Assembly (NCBI GenBank): GCA_040772905.1
Contig: JAXGXJ010000013.1
Span: forward strand, 1 to 64,000
Direction of reading: 5' to 3'
Origin: JAXGXJ01 sp040772905
GTDB lineage: Bacteria > Actinomycetota > Thermoleophilia > RBG-16-64-13
Length of the DNA: 64,000 nt
The notes beneath the pieces are model-generated. The model did not search any database and was not told where the DNA came from. It worked only from the letters and a program-made list of their open reading frames with translations. Below are positions 8,629 through 17,829 of this stretch, piece after piece (positions within the stretch are counted from its first letter, which is position 1; each line of letters opens with the position of its first letter). A program made the translations under genes and the position numbers.

Positions 8629-9414
8629 TCAGATGATGTGGCTCTCGGCCAGGATGCCACCGTCCACCGCCAGCTTCTGCCCCGTGATGAACGCCGACTC
8701 ATCCGAGGCCAGGAAGACGTACAACGGGGCGCAATCCTCGGGGAGCCCGAGACGATGCCCCAGGGGGGTCTCGCGCTTGATGCGCTCCGCCCGCGCGACC
8801 GGGTCCTTGACCGCCACGCTCGTCGACATGCCCGTGCGGATGACCCCGGGTTGCACGGCGTTCACGCGGATGTTGTGTTCGGCGAGTTCGGCGGCCGCGA
8901 TGCGGGTCATGGAAAGCACGGCTCCCTTGGTGGCGCCGTACACGAGAGACCCATGTTGCCCATGGTCAGCCGCGATGGAGGCCGTGTTGACGATGGAGCC
9001 TCTCCCCGTCTGACTCATGGCCAGAGCCGCGTGCTTGATGCCGAAGAACGTGCCCTTCTGGTTCACAGACGTCACCCGGTCGAAATCGGCCGCGGTCAAC
9101 TCCATGAGCGGCTTGGAGACGATCACGCCCGCGTTGTTCACCATCACATCCAGGCGGCCGAAACGGCCTACGGCGCCCCGGACGAGCGCCTCCACCTGGT
9201 CCTCACGGGATACGTCGGCAGCCACATACACCGCGTCGCCGCCCGCCGCCTCGATCGCCCGCACCACCGCTTCACCTTCTCCGTCTGTGCGGCAATCGCT
9301 TACCACCACGCGCGCGCCCTCGCGGGCGAAGGCGAGGGCTACCGCCCGGCCGATGCCCGAGCCGGCGCCCGTCACCACCGCGACTTTGCCCTGGAGCCTG
9401 CCTGAAGTCGTCAT
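8629..9414 (-). CDS. SDR family NAD(P)-dependent oxidoreductase
   Basis: A 261-residue classical short-chain dehydrogenase. It has VVTGAGSGIGRAVALAFARE for cofactor binding, NNAGVIV, a catalytic Ser in SIVNTASIA, YGATKGA with the Tyr-x3-Lys pair, and a C-terminal ITGQKLAVDGG. An acidic-type residue after strand two (VVVSDCRTDG) favours NAD(H), though this is only suggestive. The substrate is unknown; FabG-like and sugar dehydrogenase names are equally possible. The start is supported by AGGGAG eight bases upstream. It heads the small SDR-ubiX-PPOX group and diverges from iorA. Confidence 0.88.
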   Translation of the reverse strand: MTTSGRLQGKVAVVTGAGSGIGRAVALAFAREGARVVVSDCRTDGEGEAVVRAIEAAGGDAVYVAADVSREDQVEALVRGAVGRFGRLDVMVNNAGVIVSKPLMELTAADFDRVTSVNQKGTFFGIKHAALAMSQTGRGSIVNTASIAADHGQHGSLVYGATKGAVLSMTRIAAAELAEHNIRVNAVQPGVIRTGMSTSVAVKDPVARAERIKRETPLGHRLGLPEDCAPLYVFLASDESAFITGQKLAVDGGILAESHII

Positions 9415-9613
9415 GCTCAGAACTCCCTTCGCACCGACGTTTGAGTCCTCATGAGGGATGATGCACTCCGAAGCCGTCCACTTCCAGCACTATCCCGATT
9501 TCGCGGCAATCGGCAGGGAAATCTGGTAAAAAGCACGGGAGCGAGATACGAGGCCGTGGGCCTCTCGATGGCGCGGCCACGCCCGCCCGCAAGGACCACC
9601 TCGAAGGAGTGAC

Positions 9614-11461
9614 ATGCAAGAGATCTTATCCGGCAACGAAGCCATAGCCCGCGGGGCCTGGGAAGCGGGCGTGAGACTGGCCGCCGCCTACCCGGGCACC
9701 CCCAGCACCGAGATCCTGGAGGCCGTCGCCGGCTACAAGGATATCTACAGCGAGTGGTCGCCCAACGAGAAGGTGGCCATGGAAGTGGGCATCGGTGCAT
9801 CCATGGCCGGCGCACGCGCCCTGGTGTGCATGAAGCACGTGGGAGTGAACGTGGCCGCCGACCCGCTCTTCACCGCCTCGTACACCGGCGTCAAGGGTGG
9901 GCTGGTGTTGGTATCGGCCGACGACCCCGCGCTCCACAGCTCGCAGAACGAGCAGGACAACCGCAACTACGCCAAGTTCGCCAAGGTGCCCCTGCTCGAG
10001 CCCGCCGACAGCTCCGAGGCCAAGGAGTTCCTCAAGACCGCCTTCGAGCTCTCCGAGCAGTACGACACGCCGGTGCTCTTCCGCACCACCACCCGTATCG
10101 CCCATTCCAAGAGCATGGTCGAACTGGGTGACCGCATGGCGGTGGACCCCATCACCGTCTTCGAGAAGAACACCACCAAGTACACCATGCTGCCCAGCAA
10201 CGCGGCTCCGCGCCACGTGATCGTGGAGCAGCGCTTGGTGGACCTGGCCCAGATGGCCGAAACCAGTCCGCTCAACCGCATGGAGATGGGCGACCCCGCG
10301 GTGGGCATCGTGGCCGCCGGCGCCGCCTATCAGTATGCCCGCGACGCCTTCCCGCAGGCCAGCTTCCTGAAGCTGGGCCTCACCTGGCCGTTGCCCAAAG
10401 GCCTCATCGCCGAGTTCCGCTCCAAGGTGGAGAAGCTCTACGTGGTCGAGGAGCTCGATCCCTTCCTGGAGGAGAACATCAGGCTCATGGGAATCACCGT
10501 GGATGGGGGAAAATCTCTCCTGTCTCTACTCGGCGAGTACGACCAGGGCATCGTGGCCCGAGCCCTCACCGCGGCAGGCGTGCCCGGCGCCGACCCCGAA
10601 CTCCTGACCCCTGTCGCGGCACCCGCCACCGGGCTGCCCGGGCGGCCGCCGACGCTGTGCCCGGGTTGCTCGCACCGCGGCATCTTCACCATGCTCAAGC
10701 GTCTGAAGGTGTTCGTGAGCGGAGACATAGGCTGCTACACGTTGGGGGCATTGCCGCCTTATGAAGCCATGCACTCCTGCGTGTGCATGGGAGCCAGCAT
10801 CAGCATGGCCCACGGCATGACCCAGGTGGCCGAGCCGGGCGATGACTTCCGTGGCAAGTCGGTGGCCGTCATCGGCGACAGCACCTTCTTCCACTCGGGC
10901 ATCACGCCTCTCATGGACATCGCCTACAACCGCGGCCATGCCCTCACCCTCATCCTCGACAACCGCACCACGGGCATGACCGGCGGGCAGGAGAACCCGG
11001 GGACAGGCAAGACCCTCATGGGCGAGCCCGCTGCCGTGGTGGACATCCCCGCTCTCTGCCACGCCATCGGCATCCAGCGCGTGCGCGAGATCGACCCGCT
11101 CGACCTGGCCCAGGTGAAAGAGGCGTTGGAGGAAGAACTCAGGGCCGACGAGCCCTCCGTGGTCATCGCGAAATCGCCCTGCGTGCTGCAGTACAAGATC
11201 AAGCGGCCGGCCTATCGGGTGGACCCCGAACTGTGCACCGGCTGCAAGCACTGCTTGAAGGTGAGCTGCATGGCCCTGAACTTGGTCAAAGCCGCCGCGC
11301 CGGGCGAGAAGCCCAAGGTGGAGATCCTGGCCGACCAGTGCACCGGCTGCGGCATCTGTGCGCAGATGTGCCGCTTCGACGCCATCCTGGCTCCGGAGCC
11401 AGCTCCGGACGGAACGGGTGGTGGCGGCGGCGGCGTGACCGGCGGGAAGGGGGCGAAATGA
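9614..11461 (+). CDS. iorA: Indolepyruvate:ferredoxin oxidoreductase, alpha subunit
   Basis: The large subunit (615 residues) of IOR, which oxidises indolepyruvate and other aryl-pyruvates to aryl-acetyl-CoA while reducing ferredoxin. The N-terminal pyrimidine-binding domain starts with LSGNEAIARGAWEAGV, and AAYPGTPSTEI is typical. The TPP-binding half carries LCPGCSHRGIFTMLKRL and GDSTFFHSGI. The C-terminus has two 4Fe-4S motifs, CTGCKHCLKVSC and CTGCGICAQMC. AAGGAG precedes the ATG. Its stop overlaps the iorB start. Full length, with all expected domains. Small inverted repeats lie in the 200-bp leader (for example GAGGCC-GTG-GGCCTC), but no clear promoter was found. Confidence 0.96.
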   Translation: MQEILSGNEAIARGAWEAGVRLAAAYPGTPSTEILEAVAGYKDIYSEWSPNEKVAMEVGIGASMAGARALVCMKHVGVNVAADPLFTASYTGVKGGLVLVSADDPALHSSQNEQDNRNYAKFAKVPLLEPADSSEAKEFLKTAFELSEQYDTPVLFRTTTRIAHSKSMVELGDRMAVDPITVFEKNTTKYTMLPSNAAPRHVIVEQRLVDLAQMAETSPLNRMEMGDPAVGIVAAGAAYQYARDAFPQASFLKLGLTWPLPKGLIAEFRSKVEKLYVVEELDPFLEENIRLMGITVDGGKSLLSLLGEYDQGIVARALTAAGVPGADPELLTPVAAPATGLPGRPPTLCPGCSHRGIFTMLKRLKVFVSGDIGCYTLGALPPYEAMHSCVCMGASISMAHGMTQVAEPGDDFRGKSVAVIGDSTFFHSGITPLMDIAYNRGHALTLILDNRTTGMTGGQENPGTGKTLMGEPAAVVDIPALCHAIGIQRVREIDPLDLAQVKEALEEELRADEPSVVIAKSPCVLQYKIKRPAYRVDPELCTGCKHCLKVSCMALNLVKAAAPGEKPKVEILADQCTGCGICAQMCRFDAILAPEPAPDGTGGGGGGVTGGKGAK

Positions 11462-12057
11462 CTGCGAAGGACGGAGCTCGGCGCACTTTCAACATGCTCA
11501 TCTCGGGCGTGGGCGGCCAGGGTGTGGTGCTGGCCAGCTATGTGCTCAGCCAGGTGGCCATGGCCGAGCGTTTCGAGGTCAAGCAAAGCGAGGTGCACGG
11601 CATGAGTCAGCGGGGCGGCAGCGTCACCAGCCACCTCCGCTTCGGTGACAAGGTCAACTCACCGCTGGTGGCTCCGGGGACGGTGGACATCCTCCTCTCC
11701 TTCGAGCCGTTGGAGGCCATGCGCTACGTGCACTGGTTGAAGCCGGGTGGACTGCTGGTCTACAACACCGTGCGCGTGAATCCCAGCCCGGTGGCTGCGG
11801 GACTTGCCGAGTACCCGGACGACATCGACCAACGCATCGCGGCGGCATGGCCGAACGTGCGCGCCATCGACGCGGCCGCCCTGGCCACGGAGGCCGGCAC
11901 GGTGAAGGCGGTCAACGTGGTCATGTTGGGCGCCGTGGCACAGAGCCTTCCCTTCACCGACGCCACCTGGGAAGAGACCATCCGCCGCGTGGTGCCGCCT
12001 AAGACGGTGGACGTGAACCTCAAAGCCTTCGCGCTCGGTCGAGCGGCCGTCGAATGA
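11458..12057 (+). CDS. iorB: Indolepyruvate:ferredoxin oxidoreductase, beta subunit
   Basis: The small subunit (199 residues) of IOR, the gamma-domain type of the 2-oxoacid:ferredoxin oxidoreductase family that helps bind CoA. It has NMLISGVGGQGVVLASYVLS near the start, then QSEVHGMSQRGGSVTSHLR and LVAPGTVDILLSFEPLEAMR. The frame is open further upstream, but the ATG at 11458 overlaps the iorA stop as ATGA and gives the normal family N-terminus. It ends facing the SLH-domain gene; the gap contains an imperfect inverted repeat (CTGACGCCGG against CCGGACGTCAG). Confidence 0.95.
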   Translation: MTAKDGARRTFNMLISGVGGQGVVLASYVLSQVAMAERFEVKQSEVHGMSQRGGSVTSHLRFGDKVNSPLVAPGTVDILLSFEPLEAMRYVHWLKPGGLLVYNTVRVNPSPVAAGLAEYPDDIDQRIAAAWPNVRAIDAAALATEAGTVKAVNVVMLGAVAQSLPFTDATWEETIRRVVPPKTVDVNLKAFALGRAAVE

Positions 12058-12099
12058 CACCTATCGGCTGACGCCGGACAAGCGACGCGGCGCCGGACG

Positions 12100-14400
12100 T
12101 CAGTCCCGGGCGAGGGCGTCTACACGTTCGAGTAACATCCGGGCTCGCCCTGCCACCAGGGCGAGCCCGTTGTTGTTGAGGTGCACCAGGTCGCCGCTGA
12201 AGAAGCGTGCGTCGGCCTCACATCCCGGGCGCCCCAGGAACGGGTCGGCGCCCACATCGATCAGTACGTCGGCGAAGCCCGCCCATCCGACACGCAGCAT
12301 GGCGTTGAACTGCTGCCGCTGTGTCTCGAAGCTCGGCGGGCAGACACCGTCGGTACGCGGGAGCATGGTGAGCGTCACCACCGTGAAACCCTGGGCGCGA
12401 CGGCCCAGGCAGTAACTGCGGAGGCGCTCGTAGATGACGCGGGGCGTGTGGCTCCACCAGCGCAGGTCGTTGGTGCCTCCCCAGATGAACACCACGTTCC
12501 TCCCCAGACCGACCTGGAACAGGGGGTCGACCTTGTCCGGCGCGTTGACCAGCATGGTGGCGATGGTCTGCCCGCCGATGCCGAGGTTCACCCACGGCAC
12601 CTCGGGACGGAACGCGCGCATCACCTGACTGGGATAGGGGTCGCTGGCCGTGGAGCCGGCCGTAAGAGAGTCGCCGTCGAAGACGATGTTGCCTATGGGT
12701 GCGACGACACGTGGCGGAGCCTGCACCTCAAGGCCGAGGCTCCTCGTGCCCAGCGCGTAGGCGGGCGGGTGGTGAGGCAGGGCCAGCGGTCCGCGGAGCC
12801 GTTGCAGGTTGAGGAGCATCTGTGCCACCTCCCCACGCAACGCCGGCCCGCCTGGATCCCAGCCATCGAGAGCGAGGCCCGCGAGCAGCCCGTTGTACTC
12901 GGCCACGTGGACGTTCCCCCCGTGATCAGGATCCTGATAGCCCGAGGTCAGGCCCGACCAACCCCGGGGCGTATCACTCGGACCCTGCGACAGATAACGC
13001 CGGGCGGCCCTCACCACCATCGAGACCACCTGGGCCCGGCTCACGGCCGCCCAAGGACGGAAGCGGCCGTCGCGATAGCCTTGGACAAGACCAACCGCAT
13101 GAGCCGCCGAAAGGTATTCGCGCGGATACAGAGCGGCGACGTTCTCACCCACATCCGAGAAGGGCGGAGAGGGCAGACCACCGTACACCTCCATGCCCGT
13201 CGCCCCGGCGAGCATCTTGGCCAGTTGAGCCCGCTTCACAGTCTCGCCGGCGCGGAAGCTCCCGTCGGGAAAGCCCGATACCACCTTCTGGGTCCATAGT
13301 GCGGCCGCCGCCTCGTAGAAGTCCTGGCCGGGCGCGAGGTCGGAGAACGGGGACCGGGCCGGCAAGGACGCGTTCCAGCCGAAGGAAGAGTCGAGCAGGA
13401 GCAGGTCGGTGACCGCACCGGCCGCGGCACCAGTCGTTCCGCCCGCGCCGATCCCCAAGCCGCCCGCCGGGTCAGGTTGGACCACATGGATGTCCGAGCG
13501 CCCCACCGCCATGGGAGCCAGTTCCACGCACGGCAGCGCGCCCCCCTCGCCGCGCTGCAGCCAACGATAATCGAAGTGATCGGCGTTGCTGACATCGAGG
13601 AGGGTCGCACCGTCTCCGACCCGTACCACCGCCCGGCGCCCATCGGTGTCGAAGCGCGTGACCAGAAGCTCTGCACCCCGCGGGTCAGCCACGGGAGCCC
13701 AGCGGCCCCGTTGGACGTCGGCCGTGTCGTCGCCCCCCACTGGGCGCAGGGTCGCGTCGCCGTCGGGGAAGTCCATCAGCCAGAAGCCCCGCTGCGAAGG
13801 CTCTTCACCGGGCAGATCGAACGCCACCTGCAACCGCGCCTCACCGGGAGCTTCCGCCACGCTCACCCAGGCTCCGTTCCTGGCGCCCTGCATGACGGTG
13901 ACCGCCGCGTCGCTCTCCAGGTCGACGCACATAAGCGAGGATCGGCCGGCGTCCGCCGCTTGGTAGAGCAAATGAAGCCCGTCGGGAGAGACGGCCGGGG
14001 AAGCCGCGTCCGCGAAGGTCCGCAACAGTTCCGGACCACTGGGAGTGAGCGGCAGACGGCGGACCATCACCGACGAGCGCGCCTGCCCCTCCGTCCAGAC
14101 ACGCGTCTCCCACGCCACCGTCCGGCCGTCGGCCGACCAGGAGACATGGCCCACACAGGCTCCACCGGCGCCCTGAAAGACCGAGACGGCACCGGCCTGG
14201 GCGTCGAACCGCCAGATGTCGCCCAGATGCACAAAGTAGAGGACAGGCGCGGCCGCGAGGGAGGGGGCCGGCGTCGAAGAGGCATCGGGAGCAGGTCCGG
14301 CCGCGGCCGCTCGGGGCAGACGTGCGTCCAGGCCCGTCGCGGCCCACAGCACGGCCACACAGCCCACGAGCACGACGAAGACCCGCCACCTTCCGGTCAT
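12100..14400 (-). CDS. Exported TolB-like / SLH / SGNH-hydrolase surface protein
   Basis: A 766-residue surface protein with an unusual domain order. A signal peptide (residues 1-30) is followed by a beta-propeller of TolB type (blades such as LGDIWRFDAQAG, VSWSADGRTVAWE; about 40-310). Three S-layer homology repeats follow (FSDLAPGQDFYEAAA, FSDVGENVAALYPREYLS, a weaker third; about 350-530). A GDSL/SGNH esterase domain ends the protein. The esterase keeps its key blocks: FDGDSLTAGS (Ser), NLGIGGQT, GGTNDLRW (Asn) and DLVHLNNNG (Asp-His). SLH repeats normally hold a protein on pyruvylated cell-wall polymers, so it probably deacylates a wall or external ester. The start at 14400 has GGAGGT eight bases upstream and begins the signal peptide; a start at 14433 is also possible. 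Confidence 0.88.
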   Translation of the reverse strand: MTGRWRVFVVLVGCVAVLWAATGLDARLPRAAAAGPAPDASSTPAPSLAAAPVLYFVHLGDIWRFDAQAGAVSVFQGAGGACVGHVSWSADGRTVAWETRVWTEGQARSSVMVRRLPLTPSGPELLRTFADAASPAVSPDGLHLLYQAADAGRSSLMCVDLESDAAVTVMQGARNGAWVSVAEAPGEARLQVAFDLPGEEPSQRGFWLMDFPDGDATLRPVGGDDTADVQRGRWAPVADPRGAELLVTRFDTDGRRAVVRVGDGATLLDVSNADHFDYRWLQRGEGGALPCVELAPMAVGRSDIHVVQPDPAGGLGIGAGGTTGAAAGAVTDLLLLDSSFGWNASLPARSPFSDLAPGQDFYEAAAALWTQKVVSGFPDGSFRAGETVKRAQLAKMLAGATGMEVYGGLPSPPFSDVGENVAALYPREYLSAAHAVGLVQGYRDGRFRPWAAVSRAQVVSMVVRAARRYLSQGPSDTPRGWSGLTSGYQDPDHGGNVHVAEYNGLLAGLALDGWDPGGPALRGEVAQMLLNLQRLRGPLALPHHPPAYALGTRSLGLEVQAPPRVVAPIGNIVFDGDSLTAGSTASDPYPSQVMRAFRPEVPWVNLGIGGQTIATMLVNAPDKVDPLFQVGLGRNVVFIWGGTNDLRWWSHTPRVIYERLRSYCLGRRAQGFTVVTLTMLPRTDGVCPPSFETQRQQFNAMLRVGWAGFADVLIDVGADPFLGRPGCEADARFFSGDLVHLNNNGLALVAGRARMLLERVDALARD

Positions 14401-14498
14401 ATCCCACCCACCTCCCAGCTGATCGTCTGCCATGCGACGGTGCCGCCGGCTCGACGCATGCCGTATGATACGAAAAACTACCCTTGGAGTGCCGCCTC

Positions 14499-15206
14499 AT
14501 GAGCGCATCATCGGGCAAGCCCAAGCCCAGGACCTCCCCCAAGCCCGGCAAAGCCGCGCGTGCGCGTGCCGCCGAGATCACGGTGCGCCTGCGCGAAGCG
14601 TACCCAGACGCCGGCATCGTGCTCGCCTTCGGCAACGACTGGGAGCTGCTGGTTTCGGTGGTGCTCTCAGCCCAGAGCACGGACAAGATGGTCAACCAGG
14701 TGACGGCCAAGCTCTTCCAGAAATACCGCACCATCGAAGACTATGCCGGAGCCTCGGTGCCCGAGTTCGAAGACGACATCCATTCCACCGGCTTCTTCCG
14801 CAACAAGACCAAGCACATCATCGGAGCCGCGCAGAAGATCCTGGCCGACTACGGCGGCGAGGTGCCGGCCACTATGGCGGAGTTGCTCACCCTGCCCGGC
14901 GTGGCCCGCAAGACCGCCAACATCATCCTGGCCAACGCTCATCCCCAGGCCTACGCCACCGATCCTGAGGCCGGCATCGCCGTGGACACGCACGTGGCCC
15001 GGCTCAGCCAGCTCTTGGGGTTGGCCTCCTCGGCCGACCCGGTGAAGATCGAGCGCGAACTCATGACCATCGTCCCCAGGGAGGACTGGTTTCAGCTCAC
15101 CTATCTGCTCATCGACCACGGACGAGCCGTCTGCATCGCACGACGGCCGCGCTGTGGGGAGTGCGTCCTCAACGATATCTGCCCATCGGCGTTCAAGAAA
15201 GCCTAG
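14499..15206 (+). CDS. nth: Endonuclease III
   Basis: A DNA glycosylase/AP lyase (235 residues) that removes oxidised pyrimidines. The helix-hairpin-helix LPGVARKTANIILANA carries the catalytic Lys, and VDTHVARLSQLLGL the catalytic Asp. The C-terminal 4Fe-4S loop has the standard spacing C-x6-C-x2-C-x5-C (CIARRPRCGECVLNDIC). LLVSVVLSAQSTDKMVNQVT is the usual family signature. The ATG at 14499 has GGAG nine bases upstream; an upstream TTG at 14484 would overlap that site. A basic N-terminal tail of about 25 residues precedes the conserved core. Confidence 0.96.
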   Translation: MSASSGKPKPRTSPKPGKAARARAAEITVRLREAYPDAGIVLAFGNDWELLVSVVLSAQSTDKMVNQVTAKLFQKYRTIEDYAGASVPEFEDDIHSTGFFRNKTKHIIGAAQKILADYGGEVPATMAELLTLPGVARKTANIILANAHPQAYATDPEAGIAVDTHVARLSQLLGLASSADPVKIERELMTIVPREDWFQLTYLLIDHGRAVCIARRPRCGECVLNDICPSAFKKA

Positions 15207-15254
15207 AACGGCCCTGGGAAGGGCGTCGGTAGTTCCGGGGTGCGGCCACACAGG

Positions 15255-15283
15255 TTGACGCTCCCTGCCCCAGCCTCTACTAT
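15255..15283 (+). promoter_or_regulatory. Sigma70-like promoter of paaK
   Basis: TTGACG (15255-15260) and TACTAT (15278-15283) are separated by exactly 17 bases. They lie 40 bases before the paaK start, in the gap after nth. This is the best -35/-10 pair in that gap. Confidence 0.65.
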
Positions 15284-15322
15284 CCCTCAGGATTCGCAGC
15301 ACTATCTACAAAGGAAACAGGC

Positions 15323-16672
15323 ATGATCAGGGACCGCGAACACGAGTGCATGAGCCGGGAAGAGCTCACGCAGCTGCAGGCACGACGCCTGGTGACCCAG
15401 GTACAGAGAGTGTACGAGCGCGTCCCCTTCTACAGAGATCTCTTCGACAAGACAGGCATCGACCCCCAGAAGGTGCGCGGCCTCGACGATCTGCCCAGCC
15501 TCCCCTTCACCCGCAAGTACCACCTGCGCGAGCAGTATCCCTTCGGACTCTTCGCCACTCCGCTCAAGGACGTGGTACGCATCCATGCCTCGTCCGGCAC
15601 CACGGGGAAACCGACCACGGTGGGCTACACCCAGGACGACATCGACATGTGGGCAGAGGTGATGGCCCGTTGTCTGGCCGGCGTCGGCACGGGCACCGAC
15701 GACATCGTCCAGGTCGCTTACGGCTATGGCCTCTTCACCGGCGGTCTGGGCGCACACTACGGCGCCGAGCGTCTGGGGGCCTCGGTCATCCCCATCTCGG
15801 GCAGCAACACCCAGCGGCAGCTCATGCTGATGGAGGACTTCGGCACCACCGTCCTCTGCTGCACGCCCAGCTTCGCCCTCTACCTGTGGGATGTCGCCCA
15901 GCAGCTCGAACTCGACGTGCGCAAGTTCCCCCTGAAAGTGGGCGTGTTCGGCGCTGAGCCCTGGTCGGAGGCCATGCGCCAGGACATCGAGCAGAAATGG
16001 AACATCAAGGCCTGCGACATCTACGGCCTGAGCGAGATCATCGGCCCGGGTGTGTCGTGCGAGTGTGTGGAGGCTCAGAACGGCCTGCACATCTGCGACG
16101 ACCACTTCCTGCCCGAGATCATCAATCCCGAGACCGGCGAAGTGCTGCCCGAAGGCGAGTTGGGTGAACTGGTCATCACCACCCTCACCAAACAGGCCTT
16201 CCCGCTCATCCGTTACCGCACCGGCGACATCACCCGGCTGTTCACCGAGCCCTGCGCCTGCGGCCGCACCAACACCCGCATGGCCCGCGTCTCAGGGCGC
16301 TCGGACGACATGCTCATCATCCGCGGCGTGAACGTCTTCCCCAGCCAGGTGGAGTCGGTGCTGTTGATGTCGGCGCAGGTCGAGCCGCACTACCAGCTGA
16401 TCGTGGACCGCAAGGGCTCCATGGACAACTTGGACGTGCAGGTGGAGATCAGCCCCGATCTCTACAAGGAGATCTCGGAGGCCATCCTCTCCATGGACGA
16501 CATCCAGTACTTCACCGAGCACGAGACCCTCATCCATTTGAAGTCGCAGATCCAGAAGAACATCAAGGACATCATCGGCATCAACGTGCGGGTGGGCTTC
16601 AGGGAGCCGGGCTCCATCGAACGGAGCGAGGGCAAGGCTCAGCGCGTCATCGACCGGCGCAAAGAGCAGTAA
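15323..16672 (+). CDS. paaK: Phenylacetate-CoA ligase
   Basis: An adenylate-forming ligase (449 residues) that joins phenylacetate or a related aryl-acetate to CoA, using ATP. The P-loop HASSGTTGKPTTVGYT (about residue 92) and the acid-binding YGLSEIIGPGVSCE are diagnostic. So are the hinge FPLIRYRTGDIT and CACGRTNTRM, ahead of the mobile C-terminal domain. AAGGAAA precedes the ATG. It has its own promoter and lies about 3 kb downstream of iorAB. Both act on aromatic amino acid breakdown products, so a shared role is plausible, though an SLH gene and nth separate them. Confidence 0.94.
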   Translation: MIRDREHECMSREELTQLQARRLVTQVQRVYERVPFYRDLFDKTGIDPQKVRGLDDLPSLPFTRKYHLREQYPFGLFATPLKDVVRIHASSGTTGKPTTVGYTQDDIDMWAEVMARCLAGVGTGTDDIVQVAYGYGLFTGGLGAHYGAERLGASVIPISGSNTQRQLMLMEDFGTTVLCCTPSFALYLWDVAQQLELDVRKFPLKVGVFGAEPWSEAMRQDIEQKWNIKACDIYGLSEIIGPGVSCECVEAQNGLHICDDHFLPEIINPETGEVLPEGELGELVITTLTKQAFPLIRYRTGDITRLFTEPCACGRTNTRMARVSGRSDDMLIIRGVNVFPSQVESVLLMSAQVEPHYQLIVDRKGSMDNLDVQVEISPDLYKEISEAILSMDDIQYFTEHETLIHLKSQIQKNIKDIIGINVRVGFREPGSIERSEGKAQRVIDRRKEQ

Positions 16673-16683
16673 CTGCAGCTACA

Positions 16684-16703
16684 GTCCGGCCGCGCGGCCG
16701 GAC
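16684..16703. terminator. Perfect 20-bp palindrome after paaK
   Basis: GTCCGGCCGC is followed directly by its reverse complement. It starts 11 bases after the paaK stop and ends 12 bases before the next gene. There is no T-run, so it is either a weak terminator or an mRNA 3'-end stabiliser. Confidence 0.45.
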
Positions 16704-16715
16704 AGGGAGGCCGCC

Positions 16716-17693
16716 ATGGCCCGATACAAGCGGGACAGCCGCCCGGAGCACGTGGAGAAACCCTTCCCGTCCGCGGGTGAGGACAAGCTGCGGGCGCACC
16801 TCGATCCCGACACGCCGCAGACACGATCGCCGGCCTACCGCTTGGGCTTCGCCGACAACGAGTTGCTGCTGCGTGACGAGCTTCGTCCGTCCCGGCTGCA
16901 GCTGGAGTTCATCAAGCCCGACCTGCTGCAGGCCGATCACGGGGTGGAGCTCACTGTCGCCGTGTTCGGCAGCGCCCGCATCCCGCCGCAAGCGACAGCC
17001 GACCGGCGGCTGCGCGAGGCAAGGGACTTGGCCGCACTCAATCCTGACGATCCGCTCATCGCCAAGCAGCTGCGCGTGGCTCAGGCCCAAGCCAAGAAGG
17101 CCCGCTACTACGAGGAGGCCCGCCGGCTCGCGCAGTTCGTCTCGCAGACCCAGACCGTCGGTCCGGGAAAGACCGATCCGGGGTCACCCGACCTGGAGGG
17201 GTTGCCGCCCGTGTTCATCGTCACCGGTGGGGGCCCGGGCATCATGGAGGCGGCCAACCGTGGCGCCCATGATGTCGGCGCCGACAGCGTAGCGCACAAC
17301 ATCGTGCTGCCCTTCGAGCAGCAGCCGAACGGGTACATCACGCCCGAGTTGTGCTTCAACTTCCATTACTTCGCGCTGCGCAAGATGCATTTCCTGATGC
17401 GCTCCGTCGCCTTGGTGGTCTTCCCGGGGGGTTTCGGCACGCTGGACGAGCTGTTCGAGGTGCTGACGCTCATCCAGACCCACAAGATCAGGCCTATCCC
17501 GGTGCTGCTGTTCGGTCGCGAATACTGGGAGCGCATCATCGATTTCCAGGCCCTGGTGGACGAGGGCGTCATCAGCGAGGCCGACCTCACCATCTTCTCC
17601 TATGTGGAGACGGCGGAGGAGGCTATGTGCATCCTTGCGCCCGTCCTGAAACAGGCCGCTCCCACCTGCGAACGGCCGGTACGACACAGCTGA
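16716..17693 (+). CDS. LOG-family (TIGR00730) nucleotide phosphoribohydrolase-like protein
   Basis: A Rossmann-fold protein of the LOG/lysine decarboxylase-like family. Active members release cytokinins or other bases from nucleoside 5'-monophosphates. The two family motifs are intact: GGGPGIMEAANRGAHD and VVFPGGFGTLDELFEVLTL (the PGGxGTxxE site). At 325 residues it is longer than the common form of about 190, because of an N-terminal extension of roughly 80 residues and a charged helical insert (about 95-145). The extension is not recognised. A GC-rich stem after the stop probably ends the transcript. Confidence 0.85.
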   Translation: MARYKRDSRPEHVEKPFPSAGEDKLRAHLDPDTPQTRSPAYRLGFADNELLLRDELRPSRLQLEFIKPDLLQADHGVELTVAVFGSARIPPQATADRRLREARDLAALNPDDPLIAKQLRVAQAQAKKARYYEEARRLAQFVSQTQTVGPGKTDPGSPDLEGLPPVFIVTGGGPGIMEAANRGAHDVGADSVAHNIVLPFEQQPNGYITPELCFNFHYFALRKMHFLMRSVALVVFPGGFGTLDELFEVLTLIQTHKIRPIPVLLFGREYWERIIDFQALVDEGVISEADLTIFSYVETAEEAMCILAPVLKQAAPTCERPVRHS

Positions 17694-17719
17694 GGCGCGC
17701 GCCGGGTCAGGCGCGCGCC
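17694..17719 (+). terminator. GC-rich hairpin after the LOG gene
   Basis: GGCGCGCGCC occurs twice with six bases between. The unit is its own reverse complement, so it forms a 10-bp stem starting one base after the stop codon. A second GC stem follows directly. There is no clear T-run. Confidence 0.5.
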
Positions 17720-17829
17720 CGCGCGGGCGCGGCGGGGCCTTATGCTATGCTTTGTGTCAGCGACATGGAGAACCCCGCCGAGCCCCCGAGTAGCAGCCGA
17801 CCGGCCACGACACGCCGGATGATGTCCCG

